64,000 nucleotides of DNA from Otis tarda (Eukaryota > Chordata > Aves > Otidiformes > Otididae). The DNA is taken from the NCBI GenBank assembly GCA_026413225.1, contig CM048575.1, positions 5,670,001-5,734,000 on the forward strand, written 5' to 3'. Below, piece by piece: positions 37,519-48,835 of the stretch. Made by a program: the position numbers and the translations under genes. The notes under the pieces are model-generated. The model ran no database searches and was not told where the DNA came from. It worked only from the letters and a program-made list of their open reading frames with translations. Every line of letters starts with the position of its first letter. Within the stretch, counting starts at the first letter, position 1.

Positions 37519-37650
37519 CTCCGTGACATTCAGGGGATTTTCCTTTGTGGACATGCAGAATTTCTATGAATATAGTTTTTTGTAAACATTTTGTAACAAT
37601 TTTGGTTTCATAGTAACTGTGTTACTTGCTGATCATTCTAGGCTGATGTA

Positions 37651-37656
37651 AATAAA
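37651..37656 (+). terminator. GRIK3: Distal poly(A) signal 1
   Basis: This AATAAA overlaps a Pumilio-type element TGTAAATA at 37,647-37,654. It is preceded by two TGTA motifs (TTTTGTAAAC, TTTTGTAACA) of the kind bound by cleavage factor I. This upstream arrangement is typical of a real cleavage site. Confidence 0.65.
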
Positions 37657-37768
37657 ATTTCCAAAAAAAGGACAAAAGAAAAAAATTCCAATTATTTTCC
37701 TTTTAAAGACACTGTGATATATCAAAGTGCACAGTTTGCTGTATGAAGTAATATGGTTTTAAATTTTA

Positions 37769-37774
37769 AATAAA
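37769..37774 (+). terminator. GRIK3: Distal poly(A) signal 2
   Basis: This is the last AATAAA of the AT-rich block, about 118 nt behind the previous one. It is followed within about 50 nt by a T/G-rich stretch (ACGTTTATGCCTTGTTTATA). It is a good candidate for the end of the longest GRIK3 mRNA, near 37,790-37,800. Confidence 0.6.
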
Positions 37775-37795
37775 AAATAATTTCTAGAAAATTAC

Positions 37796-40700
37796 AACGT
37801 TTATGCCTTGTTTATACTGAACAACTCCCTTCCTCCTTGTTGGAATTTTATACCTAAAACCCAGCTGTTTAACGGCATCCCCCGTCTCTCCTGATAATCA
37901 CTCACAAAAAAGCCCAACTCACAGCTAACGGCAAAGATCGCCAGCGGGGATCCGTGCGCGTTGAGGAGCGGTGATGACGGGCTCCACCACAACCCCAGGA
38001 GAGGAAGGAACGATCCCCGTTCGCTTCACCTTCGGGCAGGGGTGGGGAAGACGGACGATGAGGCTCCGACTGCGTAAGGCTCCCCGTCCTCCCACACCTA
38101 CGGGAGGTTGGGTATCACGGAAATAATTAAGCCCAGACACTCCATGAAGAGCCACCTCCAGAAACGCTCTCCCAACGTGGTTTGCCCGCAGGCTGCGTGT
38201 GCTTTTCATTACGGAAAAGTGCCCGAGCCCGAGCTCCTCCGACAGGACCGTGGGTCCCAGCGGGCTGCAAGGTTCATAAAAGCTCTGTTTACCTGCTCTC
38301 CCTTTCCGTGTACGGCAAAAATCTTATTAGCCTGATAAAAGCTGAAAGCACCCTAAAGGCCAATGTTTATTAGTCTGAAATCTTTATGATTCTACTTTAT
38401 TACGTCGAGGCAGGGAGAAAATGTCTGCGGTTTCCAGGATGGGAACGATGACAGCGATTGGAATTGTGCCATTCGAGGCTACAGTAAAACAAACTTGAAG
38501 AGCAAAGCACAGCCCTGGGGACCGCGCTCCGGGCCCCTGCCGCGCCTGAGTCCCGCTCTCCTTCGCTGCGGAGCGGCGTTCTGGAGATGTGGTTGGGGTG
38601 GAAGGGCAGCGTTTTAAGCGCTGTGGATGTGCATTTATTAAATAATCCCCAGAAGTTGCCATTTCCCGTATTCTGAGACTTAAAAGGTAATTCCTTCCTA
38701 TTTTAATCATTTTTAAGGGTCACCCTCATAAATCTTTCTCATCTCTATTCACTCGAGCCCCCTGGAAAACGGCAGCTTTGACGCTGCCTCCGAGGAGGGA
38801 TTTTCAGAGCAGAGCCGAGTCTCACTTCTACATTCTGAACCCCGATCAATATGCAGAGAACACGTCAAAAAGAAGAAGAGGAAAAAAGGTAAAAGCGACT
38901 GATGCCTTTGCAAAGCTGGTTCTGCATTGCTTAGCATGTGAGATCCGCTTCTGGGAACGAAATCCCTTTCCGTGCGCCAAGGGTCGCAGCAAGGGACCGG
39001 CTGCCGAGGACAGCACGGGGCAGGACAGGGCAGCGCCGGCTGACCCTGCGCGGCAAACTTCCGTCTGCGCTAGAAATACCAGGAATTGTCGACATAAATC
39101 ATTATCATCAATAACGCCAGGCAGCAATTAACCTTGTCAGTCAGCAGATCACCCTTTGCTGACTGGGAACCCACCACCTCAAAGCTGCCAATCACGCTAC
39201 AAATGAATAATTAATCAGACAACAGATTTCCCTCACAAAAAAAGGAGATCGGTTCCCTTTGAGCACCAATTAGTCCCTCTGGGCAAAAGCGGGAGAGAAT
39301 TGGGAAACGGCGAGAGGCGCCTCTGCCCAACCTCCCCCCTCCCTCTTCCACCCAGGCACCTTTAGACGTTTCAGATTTCCAGCTCAGCAGAGAGAATGAT
39401 TTTTAACTTGTATTTCTTTCAGCAAAATCCCATTTTAAAGCAGTAATTGTACGTCTGCAAGCAAGCGTTTTCCTGACCCTGGATGTCAGAGCTCTGATGG
39501 AGCCGAAGGGAAGGACAGCGATCGCAAACCGCCACAACTCCTCTCTACCCAGCAGCCACGAACGCCAACCCTCTCCTCCTCCCTCAAACCAAACCAGAAC
39601 TCGGTCACTCAGGTAGGACTCCGGGAAGTTTGCACCTGAATGTTTTCATCAGCAAAATACATCTGATTTCCTTAATGAAAATTTGGGGACGGAACAGAGA
39701 GAATGCGGACAGCGGGAAATCCAGCTTCTCTTCCAACGCACTACGCGGTGGGTTTAACAGACTGAGACGCTCATCACACGTCAGGAGAAGTGGGTACGCA
39801 TCGTTAACGTTCAGGCCCGTAACACCTACGGAAACAGAGAGCTGTAACCACATCTAATAAAATCACTTTCCCCCTGACAAAGCCCTTGCCCTCTCCAGGG
39901 GGAACTAAGTGGGAACGGGGCAGGCTGGGCCCCGCAGAACCAGAAGGTAACGTCAACGAGAGGTGAAACCCAGCAGAAAAGCGAGCTCGCCAGCCCACGG
40001 CAAAGCAGCCGGCACAAAACGAAACCGACCCTGAGCCTTTGCTGGACGCCCAGCCCAAACCTAAACTTGCTTGTGACATTTGGAAGAATTTGGTTACATT
40101 TTCTTTCAAGAATTTCTGTGTAACTTCTGCAGCTGGTATTTTCAGCCAGGAATTGAAATACCAAACCAGTGTTGTACACTGAGGTTCTACTTTTAAGGAG
40201 AAAAATCTGTGATTCTGCCTTGGAAAGCTGTGCATCTCACAGGAGCTCAGGTAAACAGAGGAAAAGAAACAAAGCAGGAGACACCAGAGAACTGAAAGGC
40301 ACGTCCTGCCCAGAGGGGCAAGGAAAGGGAGGCGAGCAGGAGACGGGTGCCTGAGGGGCACGCCAGCCCAGGCCAGCCCAGCAGTGTCTGGTGACAGGGA
40401 CAGGCTGTGTGCCCGCTCCTCACACCCCACAGGAGCTGCTCTCCTGCCAGGTGTGTACAGCACCAGCACCTATGGACGTACGGCTTTGGCTTTTCTCTGC
40501 ATTTCCAGACACTAAAAACATTTAAAAAAATTTTAAAAAGCAACCCCCCGCCCCAACCTAAGAACAACTTTCCCCGTGCTGCTCTTCCCCGACACACGCA
40601 GCGATGGCCTTCAGAGAGCACGGCCGGCTCAGGACTGGCACAGAATCAGGCCCCGCCGCCAGACCGAGCGAGCAGGAGCAGCGGAGCTGGAGACGGAGGT

Positions 40701-41999
40701 GCTCAGGGACATCTCCAGAGCTGGAAGTGCTGAGCAATTTGCTGGGGCAGCCAGGGTGCCGACACCTTTTGTTTTGAGTAGTATCAGCGGTGCTGTTCAG
40801 TACACGCTGAACACCGACTCTCGGTAAACAGGAACTCTTTTGGCAGCGCGGGAGGAACATATGGGCTCTGTACATAATGTGCCTCGAAATGGGTTTTGTA
40901 GATGAGCAAAGTGACTGGGATGCAGCTCACAGCCCCAGAGATGCTCTGCCTTGGCTGAAAGGCGCGCCAGGCCTGGGGGGCTCCTTTCTGGGGGCATTAA
41001 TGGGACGCGGGCGGAACCAGGACACGACCTCCAGCAGAAGGAGAGGGGGATCATTACAAGAGGAAAGGGGCACATGGCAGAGTACAGAGCGAGATGAATC
41101 ATTGCAAAAAATGACCAAAAGCGCGCTGCAGAAGGATTTCAGGCACAGACTATCTCATCCTTTTAGGGCTTTTTACCCTTCAGTAGATTATTTTCCTCCT
41201 CCCCTGCTGCCCAGAATTTCTTCCCATTTTCTACATGCATGCTGTTTACTCACATTATGGATTTTTTCCCATTAAAATGTTTATCTTTCTCCCCATGCTT
41301 TGTTGGACGCACCATTCACTGCTTCTCCATAGCAAGCTGTCTGCTGCACTTTGACAGTGAATTTTGCTCAGAGAGGTTTAGGCTGCTGCTTATGCTGTTG
41401 TTTTTGTACCTATCATTAACCAGGGACATCTGCACCATTTTTACAGCGTCAGAGGCAGCCCCCTGCGCTCCTCAGTGCCAGGGAGCAGAGGGGCTGGGGT
41501 GCCAAGGGGACCCAGCCCACGGGGTACCCCCACGTTGTCCTGCGGCGAGAGCCGGCGGGGCCGGGGAGCAGAGCAGGGCACCCATAGCAAACCCACCGGA
41601 GAGCCGCGCTGCTCCCAGCCGCCTCCAAAAATTCAGGTGGGCCAGCACAAGAGATGGCAGCCCCCCAGCGTCCCAGTGTCCACGGGACGCGGACCTGCCC
41701 AGGCTGGCGTCCCTCCTGCTCAGAGCTCCAGCAAACGCTGTCCCACTGTCCAGCGAGGGCCTGGGACCTCACCGCCTGCAGCCCAGGCCACCCCACGCCG
41801 GGGGTGGTTATCGGCCTGCGAGGACTCGGCTCTCCTCTCTCAGGACCCAAAACCAGGCGTTCCCTGAGCCAGAAAAGCGTTTGAGCGAAGGAGAAAAGTT
41901 TTGGTTTAGAGGAACTTCGAGTTGTGGAAAGCCAACGCAGTTAATCCCCAGTATTTCAGCAGTATTGCTCTCCCTTTTTGTGGCCTAGCTAAAACTGCT
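37796..41999. other. Intergenic, no gene recognised
   Basis: This is flanking sequence downstream of GRIK3. It alternates AT-rich and GC-rich stretches. An AT-rich part at 39,080-39,260 has several TAAT cores and could be regulatory. The longest open frames (39,804-40,469 on the - strand and 41,239-41,988 on the + strand) have no homology that I recognise, no fitting splice pattern and GC-driven composition. No transposable element was identified. Confidence 0.6.
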
Positions 42000-42250
42000 C
42001 TGAGACATAATTAAAGTATTTAAGAAGCATCTGTCATTATTAAAACAAAGTTGCTTTGCAATTTCACTGTTTTGCTGCGGTTTCATTATCTTATGTAAAT
42101 GAGCTGTCTATTCCCTTCTGCCGCGCGGGCTGCAGAGGGAGAGGAGCCCCAGTGAGAAAATTTATTACCAGCCTCTCACTCTTGAGATTATCAATTGCAA
42201 ATGAAGGGGCATAAATACATCTTCTTTAGCTGCTTACGCCACATTAACGG
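42000..42250. promoter_or_regulatory. Candidate conserved enhancer block
   Basis: This AT-rich block carries ATAATTAAAG, GTCATTATTAAAAC, TTTGCAATTTCAC, TTATGTAAATGAGC, GATTATCAATTGCAAATGAA and CATAAATACA in about 200 bp, split by a short GC-rich insert. The site density resembles developmental enhancers of vertebrate gene deserts. No alignment was possible, so this is a suggestion only. Confidence 0.25.
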
Positions 42251-43149
42251 CGCTGCCACTCCTGTCTGCGCAGACGGGCACAGCGCGGGGTGGGGGAGGA
42301 CTCCTTCAGCGCACAAAAGCTCGAGTAGCTGGGCGTGAGACAGCAAGTTGTTACTACAACGCTAATCCCAATCTATCCTGCAGACGATCACGCAGCTACA
42401 ATAGGTAATACCACGGGAACAGTTTGTCTTTTAGCGTGAATTCTAGTCCTCTTGATGCACTGCAACGTAATCACACCCCAGAGCCCTGCTGGCTTTTCTA
42501 GCTTGTTCATACACACGTGTCTGCATTTCTGTGTTGCCTTGCTGCCCTGGTGTTACCACGGCACAAAACACTGTTTCTCTAACCCCAAATCTCCTGGAAG
42601 GCTCCGAGCCTGCCAGGATCAGCTGTCCCTGGCTGCTCCTGGATGGAGAGACTCCCCAGCACAGGGAGCAAGCCCATGGGGATGGCAGGTTCCCTGCTCC
42701 CCTCCTTGTTGGGAATTTGGTGTGAATGTGGTGGGGTCACCGGTGTGTGCAGAGCTGGCAGGGCTGTACGGATCCAGCCTGGACACCTGAGCACGAGGGA
42801 ACACCACCCAAACGGCTTCTGGGCTGAACAACCCTAGGGAAACTGGGAAAATTAAACACAGCCTGAATTTTTTTCCTCTCCAGAGAGCTATACACAAACA
42901 CAAACAACTGACAGTACAGACCCTTAACCACTAGCAGGGCAGAATTTGGCTCAGATACAATCCAGCTCAGCTGTCACCACACCACCTACAAACCACGGCC
43001 ACTGCTCGGCATCTGCCTGCCCACCCTCACGCTGGAGAGCCAGGCGGGGACCAGCCTTTAAAGGGCTCTGCAGACCAGTACCGGTGCCCTTGCTCCTGTC
43101 ACCAGGGATCCGCCAGCGTCTGACTTTAGTAATCACCAAAGACTATTAG
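42251..43149. other. Intergenic, no feature recognised
   Basis: The composition is mixed, with short GC-rich runs. I see no repeat family, RNA gene or exon. The stretch 42,600-42,800 has CR1-like words (GGGAATTTGG, TGGGGTC) but no run that matches the CR1 consensus. Confidence 0.5.
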
Positions 43150-43560
43150 GAAAGAGGCAATTAGCCAGGCGGCGCGGCCACAGACATGCAGGCAGACCGC
43201 TGCCGTCACACGCGGACTGACTCACTCACCGCTCGCTTTAGCGGGGACGCCAGGCGCCCGCTCCCCCGGCACCGCTGTGCCGCGGGGCTCCCCGCCTGCC
43301 AGGGAGCCCAGCAGAGGCGGAGGCCCCGGTTCTGTCGAGCATTTCTAGCAGGCGGACATGGCGGCTAATACCGTGCAATCCAAGCCTGGCAGCCAGCGAG
43401 CAAACATCCATCAGAAGTGGGTAATTGATGCTATCTGGGGCCAGTTTATTCCAATCAATACAGCGCTCCATACATCGGTATTCACCACAGCCCTCTTCTG
43501 TTCCAGAGGGTTAGAAAATGTTATTATCCAGACAAACCCCTAATTCCAACAAATTCGATT
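43150..43560 (+). promoter_or_regulatory. CpG-rich block beside an AT-richer candidate element
   Basis: Positions 43,150-43,360 are GC-rich with many CpG. An ATG in good context (GCGGACATGGCGG, at 43,358) opens a 61-codon frame to 43,543. The adjoining 43,380-43,500 reads GTGGGTAATTGATGC and CAGTTTATTCCAATCAATAC, which resembles conserved noncoding DNA. The frame has no homology that I know. It could be a small CpG island with a noncoding transcript, a conserved element, or nothing. Confidence 0.2.
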
Positions 43561-46500
43561 ACCCAGGCAAATGAAAAGAACACAAACAAAACCGTCTGAG
43601 ATCCTGACGCTGAAGCGCTTGGTGGTGGTTTTATTTATTTATTTCTAACAGGACTTACAGTGCCCACCATGGGCACGTTAGGTTTAAAAGCAGTTTGGAA
43701 AGAGCAGCCCTCTGGCATTGCAAACACAGACCCGCGATTATCTCAAAGCCTGCGCTTTGAGGAGCCGGCCCTCCCAGAGTAGCTGAGCACGGCTCCTTCC
43801 CTCCCTCTCACCTCTTCTACCCTCGTCTGCAAAACGCGGGCCTGCTCTGCGAGGTTCGAGCGCTCCAACTTGGACCTAAAGAACTATTTAAATAACCATG
43901 AATGTTAAATACGAGATTTTCGAAAACTTGCATTTGTTCGTGCTCCCTTTAGGCTTTTTTTCCCAGTGGATGTTGATGGTTAGAAAGGTCTGGTAAACAA
44001 ATTTACAATCCCAGATGTTTGCTAGCACAGAGCGATTTAGGTGGATGCTGCAGAACGGTCCCAGAAGGTAAAGCTGGAATTTTTATTCCCCTCACAATCG
44101 AGGTCTAATGAGACAGTCTGGACTAACTCACCGACGGACACATGCCAGGTGATTGCTGCATGCAAGCGTAAGAACTGAAATTTCAATTTTCACACCCAAG
44201 AAAGCTGTCATGGCACTCTTGAAATGAGCTACCAAGCAAGGATGATTGATGAAATAAACAACAGAACTGCGTGGAAAGGGCAATATTATTGTTTTTCATG
44301 GGGGGGGGAGGGATAATTTTCATTACAAAGCCTCCAATGAAAATTTTAAAACAATCTAAAATCATTTCGATTTCCTCAAAATGCTGCGGTGAGAGAAATG
44401 CCACTTTCCCTGCCAGGGCTGCAGGGACCCACGGACCGATGGCTCGGCCTCTCCACACAGTGCTCCAACCCTAAAAAGATAAAAATTTTGCACGAAGTCG
44501 TTCAGAAGTATTTCTGCCAGGCTGGCCGACGTCTCGGCATGCGTCCCGTGCAGAAGCCAGGAGCTCGCCTGCCAGCGGCCGCGATGGCTCTCCCTGCGCT
44601 GGCCGTTTCATCCTCCCCAGGCTCCGCGTCTGCACCACTGCAATCCAAGCCGTGGGTGCTCCCTTCCTCTCATCTCAGCAACATCATTTGGAAACGCTTT
44701 GTTTCTGTTACACGTTGGAATATGTAAAAAAGTCTTTCCTAGGCTGGTGGCAGGCCCAAGGCAGTGCTCTAATTAGACCATCAATAACCCAAGAGCAGCT
44801 GCTCAGAAAGAATTCAGCTGTTCAAAGATGGAAAAGTCCATTAAGTTTATTGCACGAAATGTTGGACACGGTTTAGACAGAGAATCACTGCCAAATTATG
44901 TAAACTACCCAAAATCTGCCAAATGCAGGAAGTGGAGGCAGGGCAGGGCATTTTTAAGCTGTCATTACCCCTGGAGGGAAAGGAAGATCCATGTATCGGG
45001 TGTTGCTGTCCAGAGCAACAAGTACCACGACGTTCGCAGAGCCAGCGCTGCTGTTCCACGGCCAGTTTAGAAGAAGGGAGCTTTGGGGGGAGAAGGGCTG
45101 GACTAAACACTTCTTAAAGAGGTTGTTTTCCTTGCAAGCAGACAGGAAGTTAAGGTCATAAAATGCTAAAGAAAATCATGTCTATACTCTCTATTTACTA
45201 AGAGCAAGAAAACCTCAGAACGCAGTTTGTTTCAGCAGCCCCGACAGTCTAACCGCACCACCAGCGCTGGCGTCGGGACTCAGAAGAGGCTTTTACTGGG
45301 CAGATCCCCAGAACCAGCAGCTCTTTCCCAGCCACAGCACAGCCGCGCACAAGCAGGCTCAAAACTCTGGTTAGCGGTGTTTTATCCAAGCTCCTCAGAG
45401 CGTAAAAGAGATTCTTCTCGGAATCGGCTCCGAAGCTGAGCAGAGGCACCTCCAGGCAGTGATGTATAACTGACAGCCACAGACGGAACAGCCTGCAACC
45501 GCCGGGAACACGACGCGGCTGCGGTCTGCACGGGCACTGACACCGCTCCCAGTGTGGAAAGGGTCAGGGGAGTCTGCGGGAGCTTAAAAGCCTGGGAGCT
45601 CCTTCAGCGCAAGGCGGTGTAGCGGCCACCAGCTGCCAGACCTCCTTGTGTGCCGTACGGCGGAGCCGGTCGCGGCGGCAGCTTCACGTTCACCAGGAAC
45701 ACGCACGAGTGTGTGCAGCCACGGAAATGTCACCTCACGGGGGCAGAGAGACCAGCGACCGGCCTTCCAGGGACTGTGACTCACAGTATGCAGAGAAAAA
45801 TCTAGAAACTAAAATGGAATTAATTTGCCATATGACATAAAAACACATGGAGTAGTACAGGACTAGAAAAAAAAAACCAACCATATAGTTATCAGGCATC
45901 ACAGGGATGTAAGCTAATTGCTAAGTATTTCGGTAACTGTGGGGTTTGAAATGTGACGATGTAACAAGCCACACAAAAAGCTTAAATGTTCTCTGGTTGT
46001 CAAGGAGGAGAAGAAAGTTATACTTCATCTGCTCATAAACATGATAAACCATATACAGGATTAATTAGCAGCAATTAGCGAGCTTCTCTGTTAATGCTTC
46101 AGGAAAGCAGCCCGCGCATTTCCAGGATCTCAGACCACAGCTGTGCTGGAGTGGCACGCAGCCCAAACCGCTATCCCCAGAATGATGTCTGTGACCTGCA
46201 CCAAAGGCTCGATCCTTCAGGAGACCGGCAAACAGGAGACATTTTGATGGCTACTTCGACACATAAAGAACAAGTGGAAAACTCAGTGGGCAAGCCGATG
46301 CCCCTTCTGAAGCGGGCAGGCAGAGCCCAGCCGGCGGCCACAGGCAGCACGCAGATGGCTCCCAGCGCAGCCGCGACGGCAGCGGGCACCCAGCACGTGC
46401 TGCACCGCCCGGCAGGACCGCAGCCGCTCACGCGCTGGGGCTCCCCAGCCTCGCCAAGGCATGGCTGCAAAGCCCTGGAGACCGCTGGCCCTCTGAAATC

Positions 46501-48794
46501 CCGGGTTAGAGAGAGCGGCTCACAGTTAAGTTCCAAGATGACGTCGGGGCAAGAAGCACGGCCGGCGCAAAGGTGGCAGCTGGGGACGCGAGGAGGATGA
46601 GAAGGAGGAGATAATTCCAGCTTCTGGGGCACATCATCTGGCTGATTCTCGATGAACAGCAGCTCTGCAGGGACTGACGGGATGGCAGGAACGAGCAAAG
46701 AGGTGCAGCGGGGATGTGAAGGCACTGTATCGTCAATCAGAAGGCAGCCCAGAGGGAGGTACCAGAGTACAATGCCTGGCTGGCCCCCGCCGCTGCTAAA
46801 GGATGGCTAAAGACAGGAATAAAGGAAGAAACTTGAAACGCCTCAAAGAGATCCTATTTTTAGGAAAAGCTGAGCACTCGCCTTTGGAACTGCGGGGCCT
46901 TGCGACGCCGGTGGCCGGGCGCTCAAATCAGCAGGCGTTTCTGAAGCCGTGTGCCTGCAACTCCAGAAAAGCCATCCTGCGCCTGGGGAACCGGGCCACA
47001 CGCCACGAGCTTCACCTACGTCACCTCCGCAGGAGCGAGCCAGGCACTTTCCATAACTACTTTTTGTAACTAGCGCGATTAATCTGCGGGGTAAAGATTC
47101 CTATCAAAACTAATAGATACAAATCTTATCAAAAAATCCTTTTCTTTCCACTCTGGGGCTGTAAATTCCCACAAAGCTAAGAAAATAGAGAGCAATTTTT
47201 AAATGCTAGCCTGGCAATAAAATACTGATCTCTCGCAAATGGAATTCGGAACATACAACAACGGGCTATACATTATCCTGCCTGAAAACTCCCTCGGGGG
47301 AAATAAGGTTATCGAAACTTTGGAGAACTTAATGCGAACGCTGATCCTTCTCCAGTGCAAATGAACAGCACGGGGAGGCGTTGCAATAGCATTTTCCTCT
47401 GCTGCAAAGAGGCTGGCTGGAATTTGAACTTGCTGAAATAGCCCTATCGCCTCCGATTTTTCATCCAGGCCGCAGGTGCTCCCCGGCGTTCAGCATTTAT
47501 TTGTCCTGCTAGCCTTCACATTACGATAGCAGGTACGGCAGAGTTCACAGACAAGGTTCACATAAACAGTAAGCTTAAATTTGAAAAATCATTCATAATA
47601 CCACAGGGAGTTGGGGGGAAAACAATCCCTAACCTGCAGAAGTACAAACTGAAATTCCCTTTCAAGCCGTTTCAGTATTTGACGGAGTCTGTTACACCCT
47701 GGTCCATCTCGCGTGGAAGAGCAGCAGCGGCTCTTCGCCGGCCGTGGGGAGCTGCGAGGGTCTGGTGTGTGCTGGCGGCACCGGCTGAGCGCCGGCACCG
47801 CGGCGCGGGTGAGCACGCGTGAACACCGGCTCGCTGAGGAGACGCCGCCCACGGCAGGGCCCGGGGCCGATGGAGCAGTCCTCGTCGCAGGTCTGGCTGG
47901 ATGCCTACGCAGCACGCCACAGTTTTTTGGTAGATGCCGTGTACGCGTACGCAATCTGGGATTGCATGGGCACACTGTTTTCAACAGCTGTATCCTGTCC
48001 AGGCAACGCCAATAAGTTTTAGAATCCTGCTTCTCCTGCAAGTTTTTATCAGGTTTCCCAACTGGAGACCGACCTTTGTCTGACCAGAGCGGGGCCGGAG
48101 GCTCTCCAGCAGGCACTGACACAAGCCCTGTCACGTACCATCACTTCTGCAGCCGTCTACACTCCGCTCATGCAACTGCCCACCCACCGGATTTCGGCTT
48201 GCCGTGTCTCCGGCGGCTGCCAGGCCAACATCAGAACTCTCTGCAAATCCAGTTGGATTTTTAATTAGGGTATGTTTGCTTCTACCCGTTCAGATGTCTG
48301 CTCTCAACACCACATCTCTCTCCGGGGTGCCACAAGAGATACACAGCACACAGCGCGGGAGTATTTGTTTTCTTCAGCTGAGACAATTTTACCACATTTA
48401 GCAAGAGGAGACCTTGAGAAACACAATTGATTTAGAAGAAACCAACCTGCATTTCCGAGAAGGAGGTTTTGCCTAGCTAACGCGCTGGATGCACGCCAAG
48501 GTTTCGCGGCTCTGCGAGATGAGGGGAACGGAGTGGGCTGTTGGATTTGTACACTTAACTGCTCAGAACCTCTCTGCCTTGTCTGAAGCAAAAGATCCAG
48601 TAATCAGAAGTGCTTATTCAGTGAGAATTGTGTAAGTCATCAATTTTAAGACACTCAAATAATTTTTCTTTTTCCACTGAAAAATGCCGAGCAGAAAAGT
48701 TGAGCATACTGGAAACGCTAGGAAAATGAAAAAGAATGAAAAATGCTAATCAAAGAAAATAATTAAATCCTTGTGTTCTGTAGCAAAAGCAGAC
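43561..48794. other. Intergenic, no gene recognised
   Basis: The composition is mixed. There is a run of ten G at about 44,301 and CpG-rich blocks at 46,290-46,580 and 47,700-47,900. Open frames in the CpG-rich blocks (46,094-46,600 on the + strand, 46,171-46,725 and 47,589-48,134 on the - strand) look like composition effects. No transposable element, tRNA or other RNA gene was recognised. Confidence 0.55.
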
Positions 48795-48835
48795 TCGAGA
48801 ATTGTCTGTCTTAGGACAGAAGTGACAATTCTCGA
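48795..48835. repeat. Perfect 12-bp inverted repeat with nested stem
   Basis: The left arm TCGAGAATTGTC (48,795-48,806) and right arm GACAATTCTCGA (48,824-48,835) are exact reverse complements separated by 17 nt. Inside, TGTC (48,807-48,810) and GACA (48,815-48,818) can pair around a 4-nt loop, leaving a 5-nt bulge on the 3' side. The hairpin is too short for a typical microRNA precursor unless the flanks also pair, and I do not see that they do. Confidence 0.6.

Larger units (their letters stand above)
33898..37795 (+). other. GRIK3: GRIK3 3' UTR (about 3.9 kb)
   Basis: The 3' UTR is inferred from the stop at 33,895-33,897 to the cleavage region behind the last poly(A) signals. It begins with a G-quadruplex motif and an A-rich run (33,966-34,014). 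It has a GC-rich, CpG-containing block at 34,380-34,900 and a second at 37,150-37,410, and ends AT-rich with TTTTGTAAACATTTTGTAAC. AATAAA occurs at 34,320, 36,113 (inside an AATA repeat), 36,892, 37,651 and 37,769, so shorter isoforms are possible. A long 3' UTR is also known for human GRIK3 (from memory). The exact end needs transcript data. Confidence 0.7.

Noticed and set aside
41239-41988. 249-codon open frame downstream of GRIK3
   Set aside because: It runs from an AT-rich start into a Pro/Gly/Arg-rich GC block, with no domain, no splice signals that fit and competing frames in all directions.
42600-42800. Possible fourth CR1 copy
   Set aside because: It shares only scattered words with CR1 (CTGTCCCTGG, TGGGGTC) and lacks the ordered blocks and the ATTCTATG tail.
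47589-48134. 181-codon minus-strand frame in a CpG-rich block
   Set aside because: Its Arg/Pro/Ser-rich product is typical of GC-rich chance frames. No promoter or splice pattern was seen.
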